From contig CALRJS020000051.1 of assembly GCA_943367595.1 (NCBI GenBank), positions 1 through 16,953 on the forward strand: 16,953 nt of DNA, given 5' to 3'. This document shows, one piece after another, positions 1 to 7,634 of this stretch. This stretch comes from MW101C3 sp943367595 (lineage in GTDB: Bacteria; Cyanobacteriota; Cyanobacteriia; PCC-6307; Cyanobiaceae). The position numbers were made by a program, and so were the translations under genes. Each line of letters opens with the position of its first letter. The first letter of the stretch is position 1. The notes beneath the pieces are model-generated. The model saw only the letters and a list, made by a program, of their open reading frames with translations, made no database searches and was not told where the DNA came from.

Positions 1-91
1 GGGGCAGCGAGCGGGAACTGGCGATGCTCTGCAGTTGTTGAACCTCGTCATCGCTGAGGTCCAGCGGCGGCATCGGACGACCAAGCGCCAA
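1..91 (-). CDS. IS630-family transposase, N-terminal fragment (runs off the window)
   Basis: The reverse strand reads LGRPMPPLDLSDDEV and continues with QQLQSIASSRSLP to the window edge. A GRPMPPL-L-L-S/T-D-E opening followed by a helix-rich segment is typical of the N-terminal helix-turn-helix part of IS630-family transposases. Only about 30 residues are visible, so the DDE catalytic domain cannot be checked. The start is uncertain: a TTG at 91-89 or the ATG at 73-71 are the candidates, and the frame is closed by a stop at 121-119. Its position directly beside the truncated methylase gene, with a plausible element end at 126-147, supports an insertion. The family call rests on the short motif and context. 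Confidence 0.6.
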   Translation of the reverse strand, partial: MALGRPMPPLDLSDDEVQQLQSIASSRSLP

Positions 92-147
92 GGAGCACCT
101 CGGGAGACACTCCGCATTCTAGCTGTTATTTCCGGGACGGCACACTA
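1..147 (-). mobile_element. IS630-like insertion sequence, one end only
   Basis: The family-specific reading frame of the DUF1156 methylase stops making sense at about 143-147. From there to the transposase start lies a short non-coding end containing TGTGCCGTCCCGG (reverse strand), which looks like an IS terminal repeat. IS630 elements insert at TA dinucleotides, and a TA lies exactly at 146-147. The other end lies outside the window, so the inverted repeat and the TA duplication are inferred. Confidence 0.55.
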
Positions 148-1079
148 GGAGCAAGTGGAATATAGTAGTCACAGCCTTCTGGTTTCACTTCGACACAGTA
201 GAGAAAAGCATCGGCCCTTTCACCTTTATCGTTGTTTTCTATTCCCCACTCGACGACTTTTCTGTCTGCTTCAGCGAAGACTTTGTCCTGGAATTCGTGG
301 ATATGTTGCTGAAGGCCTTTGTCGCCACCAAGAAGGTTAATACTCGCCCAAGTTAGGAGCCCTGCCACTGGATTCAGGTCGGAGCCATAGGCGTTACAGC
401 CGATGCGGGCCGCCTCAAACGGGATCGAGCCACCACCGCAGAAGGCATCACCAACTTGGGGCGTATGGCCATAGTTGCGCTGGCCGAGTTGCTCGATGAG
501 GTCTGGTAGATTTTTGGCAGTAGTGCCAAGGTGAGCATTGATCTCAACCCAAGCAGCTTTTGATGGGCCCGCAACGTTTTCGGGGCGTTCGCACTCGGCG
601 ATTCGTTCGGCATAGGGCAATGCATCAAACGTGGCCCGATCAGAGATCGGACGCCTGCGTTGATCGTCAAGCCGTTGCCTTTGCGCCTCAGAAAGGCCTT
701 CCCAAATATCGGCCAGCACAAGCTCTTTGTCTTCGTCAATGATGCCGGGTTTGAATCCACGAGCATTGAAAAATCTATCCTGGATCTCTGCTGGAGCCGC
801 CTGTCGCCAAGCTTTCACTGGGATCTTGCCTTTCTGTCGTTGCCATACCCCGTCGTCATCCATTGTGAGGATCTTCAGAAAGATCTCGCGGTCTTTCTTG
901 GGGTCGTTCGATGCCGGCATCAGCATCCCAAGGATGCAACCCCGCACCAGGATCAGGGGTTTACGTCCCCACCATTTGCCCAGGCCAGTGAGTGTCTGTC
1001 CCGACACTGCTTTGCGCTCTCTGAATGACTCAGCCGAAAGCCTGGCAATCGGGAACTGGGTTTCGATGAAGGCGGGCAT
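126..1079 (-). pseudogene. DUF1156 DNA methylase, 3'-truncated by an IS element
   Basis: This is the N-terminal third of an anti-phage-associated DUF1156 protein, the putative DNA methyltransferase of the DUF499/DUF3780/DUF1156 systems. From the chosen ATG (1079) the DUF1156 motif runs over residues 4-46 (FIETQFPIARLSAES, then KWWGRKPLILVR). An AdoMet-binding motif I is at residues 211-218 (DAFCGGGS), with a second SDLNPVAGLL stretch at 233-242. Full members are normally about three times longer and carry a DPPY-type catalytic motif further on, which is absent here. The last family-like residues are PLAPS; the final VPSRK and the stop come from the inserted element. The ATG lies 22 bases after the vapC stop, without a clear Shine-Dalgarno. 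Modification activity is very unlikely from this fragment. Confidence 0.85.
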
Positions 1080-1101
1080 GGGAATGTGATGATGTTTCGA
1101 T

Positions 1102-1503
1102 CTAGGCTGTTGGCACCCAGTTTTCAAGGTGCAACCCAGGCACCTGGGCAAACTCACGGCTGTTGTTGGTGACCAACGTGGCCTGTTGGCTCAGGGCATG
1201 GGCCGCAATCATCATGTCGAGTGAACCGATCGGTGTGCCCCGTCGTTCCAGTTCGGCGCGAAGATCGCCATAGGCCCAGGCGGCGGGCTCGTCAAATGGC
1301 AGAAGCGTGAGGGGGGCCAGAAACATCTCCAGGGCCTGGCGGTTGCGCACTGATCCACTCTTGGCCACCCCATAGGCAAGCTCGGCGGCCACCACACTGC
1401 AAACTCCGATCTCTCCCAGCCGGTAGTTCTTGAACCGCTCCAACACCGACGGGGGCTTGGCATTGATGATGTAGATGCAGATGTTGGTATCCAGCAAGAT
1501 CAT
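1102..1503 (-). CDS. vapC: VapC-family PIN-domain toxin (RNase)
   Basis: A 133-aa single-domain PIN ribonuclease. The metal-binding acidic residues of the fold are visible: D5 in ILLDTNICIY, E41 in AAELAYG and D96 in GSLDMMIAAHA; the fourth position is in the VTNNSREF segment, as usual for the VapC/MvpT subfamily. Family members cleave tRNA or rRNA and are neutralised by the VapB encoded just upstream. The start overlaps the vapB stop (ATGA at 1503-1500), so translation is probably coupled. It belongs to the same subfamily as the toxins at 9621 and 11236. It is unusual in lying inside a defence operon, with the methylase gene starting 22 bases after its stop. Confidence 0.93.
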   Translation of the reverse strand: MILLDTNICIYIINAKPPSVLERFKNYRLGEIGVCSVVAAELAYGVAKSGSVRNRQALEMFLAPLTLLPFDEPAAWAYGDLRAELERRGTPIGSLDMMIAAHALSQQATLVTNNSREFAQVPGLHLENWVPTA

Positions 1504-1733
1504 GGGCTGATCGCTTCCCGGATCTGCTCCTCAGGTTGCTCGCGGCTGAGCACAAACCCCGGCTCGAAGGCGGCCAGACCCGCCTCAAGGGTTTGCCAGG
1601 GGTCTTCGATCGGCAGCAGCAGCACGCCATTGCCGAAATGCTTCACCACTACCTCGCTGCCGCTGAAGCGGTACTCCTTCGGCAGCCGTACCGCCTGGCT
1701 GCGGCCTGATTGAAACAGACGTGCGGTGTCCAT
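1500..1733 (-). CDS. vapB: VapB-family antitoxin (AbrB/SpoVT-type)
   Basis: A 77-aa antitoxin starting MDTARLFQSGRSQAVRLPKE, the swapped-hairpin AbrB-like DNA-binding motif typical of VapB partners of MvpT-type VapC. The acidic C-terminal half (DPWQTLEAGLAAFEPGF) would wrap around the toxin. The ATG at 1733 was chosen because the motif begins there; the frame extends upstream without homology. A 22-bp near-perfect palindrome 24 bases upstream is the likely operator for autoregulation. The gene lies 55 bases after the DUF3780 stop, so the pair may use both its own promoter and read-through from the defence operon. Confidence 0.9.
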   Translation of the reverse strand: MDTARLFQSGRSQAVRLPKEYRFSGSEVVVKHFGNGVLLLPIEDPWQTLEAGLAAFEPGFVLSREQPEEQIREAISP

Positions 1734-1756
1734 GGCAGGCCCCGGATCGGGTGGTG

Positions 1757-1778
1757 ACCCACGGTAGCTACCATGGGT
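1757..1778. promoter_or_regulatory. Palindromic operator upstream of vapBC
   Basis: The core GGTAGCTACC (1763-1772) is a perfect palindrome. It extends to ACCCA...TGGGT on the outer arms with a single mismatched pair, giving 22 bp. It lies just upstream of vapB in the 55-base gap after DUF3780, the usual place for a VapBC autoregulatory site. A related sequence without a gene is found near 7635. Confidence 0.6.
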
Positions 1779-1788
1779 GGAATTGGAC

Positions 1789-2421
1789 TCAAAGCGACAA
1801 TGCAAGCTGTGCATGCCCAAGCAGCTCGCGCCTTGCCTTGGGTGACATGCCCTCCCCTTTCACGAAGGGGTTGTCGGTAAGTGCGGCCCGCAGGGCCTTG
1901 CGCCATCCCACCCCTTTCTTCAGCGCCTGGCCCGTTGTGGCCACCGTCATCGTGTAGAGCCACCAGCGCTCCTCCGGTGCCAGGGCTTCCCAGTTGCAGA
2001 GGGCATTGGGGATGTCGTCGATCGAGGCCTCCTCCACAGCCCAGCACAGCACACACAACTCCTTCCCCAGCGAGGGGTGCACGGGGATCGGTTTGCTGGG
2101 GCTCTTCATCAGCTTGGCGGTGGGCAGGCCATTGGCCCGCAACCGCCTGTTGGCTTCCTGCCAGAAGGCGGGAGCCAGTTCGGCCCAGCGGGCCCGATCG
2201 ATGGCCACCCGCAGCGAGGGGTCACTCGGGGGAGGAGCAGGCAGATCCGTGATCGCCGCACCGCTGAAGCGATCGCCTCGGTATTCACTGATCGAGATCA
2301 CCTCCCCCTTGGCCGATCCCTTGGGTACATGGATCAAAAAGCCATGGCGGCTTTCTTGGGGCAGGAACCCCAAACCGATGCTTTTGCGGGTTGGCGCTGT
2401 GGGAGTTTTTGCCATGGTCAT
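1789..2421 (-). CDS. Anti-phage-associated DUF3780 protein
   Basis: A 210-aa protein matching the DUF3780 family, the small middle gene of DUF499/DUF1156 anti-phage operons. Supporting features are the N-terminal IGLGFLPQESRHGFLIHVPK segment at about residues 15-34 and the C-terminal APEERWWLYTMTVATTG stretch followed by a GWRKALRAALTDNP motif. No enzymatic motif is visible, and its molecular role is not established to my knowledge. The start overlaps the ATPase stop by ATGA (2421-2418), implying coupled translation; an alternative ATG lies two codons later. Family assignment is from recalled motifs and gene order, so a profile search would be the decisive test. Confidence 0.8.
   Translation of the reverse strand: MTMAKTPTAPTRKSIGLGFLPQESRHGFLIHVPKGSAKGEVISISEYRGDRFSGAAITDLPAPPPSDPSLRVAIDRARWAELAPAFWQEANRRLRANGLPTAKLMKSPSKPIPVHPSLGKELCVLCWAVEEASIDDIPNALCNWEALAPEERWWLYTMTVATTGQALKKGVGWRKALRAALTDNPFVKGEGMSPKARRELLGHAQLALSL
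2269..2276. repeat. HIP1-type octamer GCGATCGC
   Basis: This palindromic octamer is strongly over-represented in many cyanobacterial genomes. This copy lies inside the DUF3780 gene. Confidence 0.5.
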
Positions 2422-5400
2422 CCCTGCCTCACGTTGTTCGGATCAAAGGGCTTCTGCGCGGCCTTCAACCAATCGATCAGGGCCTGACCGGTGGAGAAAC
2501 CAAGCTCGCCGATCCGCATGCGCAAGGATCCGTCCATCACGATCTCCTGGAGCTTTTCGGCCACCGCCTTGAGATCAGCTGCGCCGTAGCCATCTTTGAG
2601 CGCACCGGAATAATCCACGTTCTGCTCGCCATTGGCACTTTCTGCGGTTATGTTGACGTCATAAGCAACAACATTGGCCGCTCTCTCCAGTCGGCCGATC
2701 AGCTCCCAGACAGCCCCAGCGTCATCGAGCTTGGTGGCTTGTTGCCAACGGGCAGGCATGGTGAGATCAATGTTGCGCTCCTCCTCTCCCCGCTTCGGGA
2801 TATCGAGCACTATGGAAGACGAGGTAAGCGAGAAAGCTGGTGCCTGCGCGACAGCACACACCTTGCGACAGTTGGCTGGCACTTGAATCGGTCCGTCATA
2901 GATCGCCGCATGGCTGCCGATCGGTGACGATCCATCGGTCGTGTAGTGGATGGTCACCCCGTTAGCCTGCGGGAAAGCCAGTAACTTCACCTCGTAGTGG
3001 TCGCCCCGGTTATTCAACTGCTTTTTGAGGCGTAAATCCGGCTTCCAGGTTTTGACATCACTCCTCCGCTTGGGATTGGCACTGTCGTAAGCCAGAAACT
3101 TGTACTGGAGACCCTTGGCTTCGAACCTGGCCGGTGTGGGCACAGGTGAGGAGGACATGGTTGGCTCAGTCTCTCCGGATTCATACACCAATCTGTCGCA
3201 ATACAGTGGCACGAGGTTGAGATAGGTCGCGCCATTTCCGTCTTCTTCACGGCTCAGCTCGCGAATCGACAGGTCGGGTGCTGGAGGCGGGAACGGCCCT
3301 TTGCGGACATAGTTCCCCTCCAGCCTCCATTGATCCTTGCGAATCGCCTCGGCCTTGAGATCCTCCAGAGCTGATGGCTTGTGCAGCGGCCAATCCGTTT
3401 TCACAGCAGCGCTGCGCTTGAGGTCAGACCAAAGCACCACCCCTCCTTCACCCCCCCCGAATAGCTTGGCTTCTGCATAGCTGCGGAAGGATTCCTCGGC
3501 GATCTCGATGGTGAATTTGTGGGCCGTCAGCAGGGTTTGTTTGATGGTGGCCTCGCCGTTGGTGTTCCCGGCAAAGGCCAGGTCGATGCTGGTTCCCCTC
3601 AGCGCGGAGTTGATTGAGGGATAGACGAGCTGGTCGAAGGTTTCCTTGAGCGCCGAGGTGAACTGAAGTCCCACACGATCGCACAAGCTGTCGAGCGCAC
3701 GCCATTGGGGATCGTCTGGAGCGGTTTGCTCCGCCCTGAGGTCGTCGCCAATGCTTTGTAAGGCACGCGTCTGCCGGGCGGCGTCGAGGATCTTCATGTA
3801 GGTGTCTCTTGAGCCCGTCAGGAACAGAACCCTGTTCTTGTAGGGCTGCTGCTCCCACCAGCTCTGCCATTCGCTGGAGATGGGCAGTCCGTTGGCCTGG
3901 CCGCCGGGCCTTGTGATCACCAGGGTGGTTTTCTCCAGATCCAGTTGCACCTCGTCGAGGGGGGGCAACACCTTCACGATCTGGAAGCAGTCTCGAAGCG
4001 TGGGGGTGAAGTACTGATCCAGATGCTCCCGCAGCATCCTCTCCACGGTTTCGGCATGCAGCGACTGGGCCGTGGCGCGCAGTTTGGCCGCCAGGTTCTG
4101 CTGGTTCTTGAAGAACAGCCGCCCGTCGGGGGAGTCGTGCAGATACCAGGCACGCATCCGAAGCTTGTCGAGCACGTTGGCCTTGAAGCTCGAGAGGTCA
4201 CGCCCTGGCCGCTGCAGGCAGTCCACCAGTTGGTACTCCCGCATCCCGTGGATGGCTCCAGGGGTGGTGGAGAGTGAGGCCACCAGGATTAGCCGAGCTG
4301 CCTCGGAGGCATCGCTGTTGCCATTGGCCTCATCGATCATCTCCGCCTCGGCATCGCCGCCATGGGCGATGTCATGGGCAATGGCCTCACTCAACGAAGG
4401 ATTGATCGTGCGCACCTCCGAGGCGATCTCGTCCTGGTTCAGATCCAGGTCATAGGGGTGGATCAAGTCGATGCTGGCGGCCTTGCCGGAACGCCACAGG
4501 TCGGAGACGACCATCTGCATCAGGCGGATCACCCCCCGGGTCTGCTGGAAGCCTTCGTTTTCCTTGAACTTCCCAACCAACTCCCGCAGATCGGGGTGGA
4601 ACGGGTAGGAGTCAGTGACCCGTTGATAGAGCGTCTCCGGCACGGTGATGGTCAGCCCCATGCTCTGGGCCTCCCTCAGGGCTTCCCGGTAGGCACTGGC
4701 CACACCGTTGATGATCGGCTCAGCGGGCACCTCGGCAAATAACCGCTTGCGGAGAATGTGATACAGCTCATCGCCGTTGGGATTCACTGGCGTGATCGGC
4801 ACGGCAATCCGGCGCGATTCCGAGCTGATGCCCTGAATCGCCCGCTCCACGGCCTGGTTCAGGTTTTGCTGACCAGCGGCATAGTTCGACCCACCCAGAT
4901 CCGAGAGCACCAAGCAGACATTTGGCATCTCCGTGACGGCCACGAACAGGTTCGCCAAGGCCGTGGTGGTCACATTGGCCAGGTCGCCATTGCCGACGGG
5001 CCTGGTAACGGCGTACTCCAGATAGGGAGGTAGCTCGTCGAGGAAAATCACCAGTGGCTTCTCGCCGAGCAATTCCTTCCAGGCTTGAGGCCCAGGCGCA
5101 CTCAGCAGAGGGTTGACATAGGGGGTGATCTGCGCGGATTTGCCCAGCTGCTCAGCGATCGAACCCCAGATTCCGCCTGTTGCATCGGTGTTTCGGCCAT
5201 TGAAGCCAACGACATCACAGGCTCCAAGATTGGGGGCAGGGTTGCCGCCTTCAATACCGGCAAACACTTGCTCCCTCAAGGCGGGATCCCGTGCCACTAG
5301 GCCCAGCGCAACCATGCTGTGGGTCTTACCCCCACCCATCGCTTGAGAGAGCTGGAAAACGGACGTTCCGGCTGTAGAGCCACTGAGATGCCGAAAGGCA

Positions 5401-5561
5401 CGGTCAACCAGCGTTAACATGCCGCTGGTGAAGTAGTTCTCCTCAAAGAACTCAGCCCCGTTCACCTGACCCTTCAAGAAAGTGTCCAGATTCAGGACGG
5501 TTGCGCGACGATCAGCGGCGTAAACAGATTGCCTGGGCGTGCAGAGATCTTGGAGGGCCAT
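2418..5561 (-). CDS. DUF499 anti-phage-associated ATPase
   Basis: A 1047-aa large P-loop ATPase. Walker A is at residues 74-82 (AMGGGKTHS), Walker B at 171-180 (VIFLDELPPY) and a sensor-like strand at 216-224 (CLVLSDLGG). These are the hallmarks of DUF499 proteins, which occur with a DUF1156 methylase, DUF3780 and a HerA-type helicase in helicase/methylase/ATPase-type defence systems. Residues about 865-920 (IHYTTDGSSP and AIYDGPIQVP) resemble the beta-sandwich found at the C-terminus of chitobiases, an apparent binding module. The ATG at 5561 directly follows the stop of a 26-codon ORF (TGA-ATG). The frame is complete, so this gene appears intact although its methylase partner is broken. No helicase gene is seen in the window. 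Confidence 0.9.
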   Translation of the reverse strand: MALQDLCTPRQSVYAADRRATVLNLDTFLKGQVNGAEFFEENYFTSGMLTLVDRAFRHLSGSTAGTSVFQLSQAMGGGKTHSMVALGLVARDPALREQVFAGIEGGNPAPNLGACDVVGFNGRNTDATGGIWGSIAEQLGKSAQITPYVNPLLSAPGPQAWKELLGEKPLVIFLDELPPYLEYAVTRPVGNGDLANVTTTALANLFVAVTEMPNVCLVLSDLGGSNYAAGQQNLNQAVERAIQGISSESRRIAVPITPVNPNGDELYHILRKRLFAEVPAEPIINGVASAYREALREAQSMGLTITVPETLYQRVTDSYPFHPDLRELVGKFKENEGFQQTRGVIRLMQMVVSDLWRSGKAASIDLIHPYDLDLNQDEIASEVRTINPSLSEAIAHDIAHGGDAEAEMIDEANGNSDASEAARLILVASLSTTPGAIHGMREYQLVDCLQRPGRDLSSFKANVLDKLRMRAWYLHDSPDGRLFFKNQQNLAAKLRATAQSLHAETVERMLREHLDQYFTPTLRDCFQIVKVLPPLDEVQLDLEKTTLVITRPGGQANGLPISSEWQSWWEQQPYKNRVLFLTGSRDTYMKILDAARQTRALQSIGDDLRAEQTAPDDPQWRALDSLCDRVGLQFTSALKETFDQLVYPSINSALRGTSIDLAFAGNTNGEATIKQTLLTAHKFTIEIAEESFRSYAEAKLFGGGEGGVVLWSDLKRSAAVKTDWPLHKPSALEDLKAEAIRKDQWRLEGNYVRKGPFPPPAPDLSIRELSREEDGNGATYLNLVPLYCDRLVYESGETEPTMSSSPVPTPARFEAKGLQYKFLAYDSANPKRRSDVKTWKPDLRLKKQLNNRGDHYEVKLLAFPQANGVTIHYTTDGSSPIGSHAAIYDGPIQVPANCRKVCAVAQAPAFSLTSSSIVLDIPKRGEEERNIDLTMPARWQQATKLDDAGAVWELIGRLERAANVVAYDVNITAESANGEQNVDYSGALKDGYGAADLKAVAEKLQEIVMDGSLRMRIGELGFSTGQALIDWLKAAQKPFDPNNVRQG

Positions 5562-5642
5562 TCAGTTGTTTAACGCAACACGAATGAAGGCGGTGTCATC
5601 AAGTCTCATCTCTGTTGGCAGGTTCTCAAGCTGACGACTCAT
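5562..5642 (-). CDS. 26-codon ORF abutting the DUF499 start (leader peptide or gene remnant)
   Basis: Reading MSRQLENLPTEMRLDDTAF and ending IRVALNN, this short ORF stops exactly one base before the ATPase ATG (TGA-ATG), an arrangement that favours translational coupling. A stop lies in frame a few codons upstream of its ATG. It could be the C-terminal remnant of an ancestral operon gene, or a small coupling peptide. No homology is recognised. Confidence 0.3.
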   Translation of the reverse strand: MSRQLENLPTEMRLDDTAFIRVALNN

Positions 5643-5858
5643 CTTGTCTGGCTGTACCTAGTTGGCTTCCATTAAAGCTGGCTCGCGCATCCCGCGCTGC
5701 CCACTCAGTCGCAATAGGGGCAGTGGCTGGGTCGTTTTTGATTGGTCAATGCTGCGCTCGCACATCCGGACAGATCAGATCCGCCGCCTGCCGCGCTTCG
5801 CTGAGCACCTGGAGCAGCACCATGGGCGACTCCGCCCAGGAGCATTAGCCTGGTCAGA
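5643..5858. other. Intergenic spacer between the defence operon and the TA run
   Basis: About 215 bases separate the leftward defence operon from the rightward antitoxin gene at 5884. Open frames here are short and show no recognisable domain. It should hold the promoter of the ATPase operon (reverse strand) and that of the next TA pair, but no convincing -35/-10 pair could be picked by eye. Confidence 0.4.
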
Positions 5859-5868
5859 TGACTAGTCA
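5859..5868. promoter_or_regulatory. Palindrome TGACTAGTCA upstream of the antitoxin gene
   Basis: A perfect 10-bp palindrome ending 15 bases before the ATG at 5884 and immediately before the GAGAGGG ribosome-binding site. It is well placed as an autoregulatory operator for the Phd-like antitoxin. Confidence 0.5.
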
Positions 5869-5883
5869 GAGAGGGTGGTCGTG

Positions 5884-6138
5884 ATGACGGTATGGCCGGT
5901 GCAGCACGCCAAGGCGCGCTTCAGTGAGCTGCTCGACGCCTGCCTGCGGGAGGGCCCCCAGGTGGTGTCGCGGCGCGGCACGGAAGCAGCCGTGCTGGTG
6001 CCGATTGAGCAATGGCGACGCCTCCAGGCCGCAGCGCGGCCCAGCCTGAAGGAGCTGCTGTTGGCGGCAGAAGCCCGTACCGAGGCGTTGGTCCCGCCGC
6101 GGGGCCAGGCGCGCCGGCGATCCCTGCTGGCGCTGTAG
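5884..6138 (+). CDS. Phd/YefM-family antitoxin paired with a PIN toxin
   Basis: An 84-aa protein beginning MTVWPVQHAKARFSELLDAC, the N-terminal DNA-binding fold of Phd/YefM antitoxins, followed by QVVSRRGTEAAVLVPIEQW, the strand pair typical of the family. The basic C-terminus (PPRGQARRRSLLAL) would contact the toxin. ATG 5884 was chosen over GTG 5875 and GTG 5881 because it sits about 6-8 bases after the purine-rich GAGAGGG and starts the conserved motif. The toxin gene begins 4 bases after its stop. It shares the Phd-like antitoxin plus PIN toxin arrangement of the pair at 11869-12592, though the proteins differ in sequence. Confidence 0.88.
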   Translation: MTVWPVQHAKARFSELLDACLREGPQVVSRRGTEAAVLVPIEQWRRLQAAARPSLKELLLAAEARTEALVPPRGQARRRSLLAL

Positions 6139-6142
6139 GCCG

Positions 6143-6565
6143 ATGGCCTTCCTGCTCGACACCAACGTGGTCTCGGAACTGCGCAAGCCAAGGCCCCATG
6201 GCGCCGTGCTCGCCTGGTTGCAGAGCGCCAATGATGCCGACCTCCATCTGGCCAGCGTGACCCTTGGCGAGATCCAGGCGGGCATCGAGATCACCCGCGA
6301 CCAGGACCCCGTCAAGGCCGAGGAGATTGAGCGATGGCTGGATCAGCTGAGCGGCAGCTTCAACCTGCTGCCGATGGATGGTGCGGCCTTTCGCTGCTGG
6401 GCCCAGCTGATGCATCGCCGATCCGACACCCTCTACGAGGACGCAATGATTGCGGCCATCGCCAGGGTCCACAACCTCACGGTGGTGACCCGCAATCTGG
6501 CTGATTTCCAGGAGTTCGGCGTTGCGCTGCTCAACCCGTTCGAGCACCCACAAGCGGCGGATTGA
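6143..6565 (+). CDS. vapC: VapC/FitB-type PIN-domain toxin
   Basis: A 140-aa PIN-domain ribonuclease with all four acidic positions visible: D6 (FLLDTNVVSEL), E43 (LGEIQAGIE), D100 (YEDAMIAAIA) and D121 (TRNLADFQEFG). The VVSELRKP and TLGEIQ wording is typical of the FitB/VapC branch that pairs with Phd-like antitoxins rather than AbrB-type VapB. It directly follows its antitoxin gene. The relic at 11736-11831 is derived from a close relative of this gene, since several blocks match it. Confidence 0.92.
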   Translation: MAFLLDTNVVSELRKPRPHGAVLAWLQSANDADLHLASVTLGEIQAGIEITRDQDPVKAEEIERWLDQLSGSFNLLPMDGAAFRCWAQLMHRRSDTLYEDAMIAAIARVHNLTVVTRNLADFQEFGVALLNPFEHPQAAD

Positions 6566-6670
6566 GGCTGGAATCGATGCCGGCCTGCCACCAGATGGAC
6601 CCGAAAGGGAGATGTGAGCGGGGGCGGACTGTGGGAGGCGACCGCAGCGCGGCATCCCCGCTACGCGTCA

Positions 6671-6710
6671 GCCTTTGCCCGTGGGACGACCATGAGGATG
6701 CCCGCGCGAC
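6671..6710. repeat. 40-bp dispersed repeat, copy 1
   Basis: This stretch, containing GCCCGTGGGACGACCATGAG, matches 7695-7734 at 36 of 40 positions in the same orientation. It lies in the 245-base gap between the PIN toxin gene and the next antitoxin, where no gene is evident. Confidence 0.6.
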
Positions 6711-6810
6711 TGCTCCCCAGGGGAGTCAGTCCCCAATGGCCCCTCTGGTCGTTCACGGGGCACCATCAGCCGAGGAAGGTGCCATTGTTGGAAAGCGAGT
6801 GGAAGCTTCC

Positions 6811-7005
6811 ATGGCGATCGCGATCGAGCTCAGCGACCACCAAGCCCAGGCGCTGAGCGAGGCTGCTTCACGGCTCCAGGTTCCAGAGGCGGAGTTGGCT
6901 GCTGCAGCCGTACGGGATCTAATGGCTTATCCGTCCGCCGATTTCGATGCTGCCGCGCAACGGGTGCTTGAGAAGAACCAGGAGCTCTATCAACGCCTGG
7001 CTTGA
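6811..7005 (+). CDS. Small antitoxin of a death-on-curing (Doc) module
   Basis: A 64-aa protein starting MAIAIELSDHQAQALSEAAS with a short amphipathic helical pattern like the ribbon-helix-helix or YlcI-type antitoxins found beside Doc toxins. The ATG at 6811 was chosen because the upstream part of the longer frame has no family character. Its stop overlaps the doc start (TGATG at 7003-7007), which is the usual organisation. The frame is intact although the toxin downstream is broken. Assignment as antitoxin rests mainly on this position and on size. Confidence 0.7.
   Translation: MAIAIELSDHQAQALSEAASRLQVPEAELAAAAVRDLMAYPSADFDAAAQRVLEKNQELYQRLA
6814..6821. repeat. HIP1-type octamer GCGATCGC
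   Basis: Second copy of the cyanobacterial palindrome, at the very start of the small antitoxin gene. Confidence 0.5.
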
Positions 7006-7396
7006 TGCGTTGGCTGCACTTGGCCGAGGTGCTGGAGCTGCACCGTCGTCTGATTCAGCAGAGTGGAGGCATGACGGGTCTACGCGATCTGGGCATGCTG
7101 GAGGCCTCTCTGGCCCAGCCTGGCTAGAGCTTTGCCGGTGTTGATCTTTACCCAGGGTTGACCGCGAAAGCAGCAGCTCTGGGCTTTTCCCTGATCCAGA
7201 ACCACCCTTTCGTGGACGGGAACAAGCGCATCGGCCATGCCGCCATGGAGACCACGCTGGTGCTCAATGGATTTGAGCTGTCCGCCAGCGTGAGGCTGCC
7301 GAGGCGGCTGTGCTGGCCGTCGCCAGTGGGCAACTGAATCGTGATGGCTTCACCCGCTGGGTGATGGCCAACCAACGATCCCTTGGCCCCTTGTAA
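7005..7396 (+). pseudogene. doc: Doc (Fic-fold) toxin, inactivated by a stop codon and a frameshift
   Basis: The frame starts MRWLHLAEVLELHRRLI, as in Doc-type toxins, and is interrupted by a TAG at 7125-7127 (codon 41). It then resumes in the same frame with DLYPGLTAKAAALGF and the Fic/Doc catalytic motif HPFVDGNKR (7203-7229). After FELSASV the frame is lost: one base appears to be missing at about 7290-7292, and the C-terminus (EAAEAAVLAVASGQLNRDG, ending RSLGPL) continues in another frame to the TAA at 7394. Active Doc toxins phosphorylate EF-Tu. The catalytic motif is preserved, but no full-length protein can be made. Two separate lesions argue against a single sequencing error. Confidence 0.85.
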
Positions 7397-7634
7397 GCAG
7401 AGCGATCGTTCGGATTGCTTGCTTCGAGGATTACGTCTGATTGCTTGCCTGTGCCGTGCCTACGGGGTGCACCGCCCCATGCCCCCCCTTGATCAGCTGA
7501 TCCTGAGCAGATCGCCGCCGCTCCAGCCACCAGTCCGGCGCGCCTACGACCTGCTGGGGCCAGACGCCGGTGCGGGGCTCGGCGTGAACCCGAGAGGTCT
7601 GAGCCGGGGCCTTCATCGATCTGGCGCTGATCAT

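Noticed and set aside
1801..1850. Possible third copy of the 40-bp repeat near the end of DUF3780
   Set aside because: Only scattered matches are found and the sequence encodes the DUF3780 C-terminus, so the similarity is not convincing.
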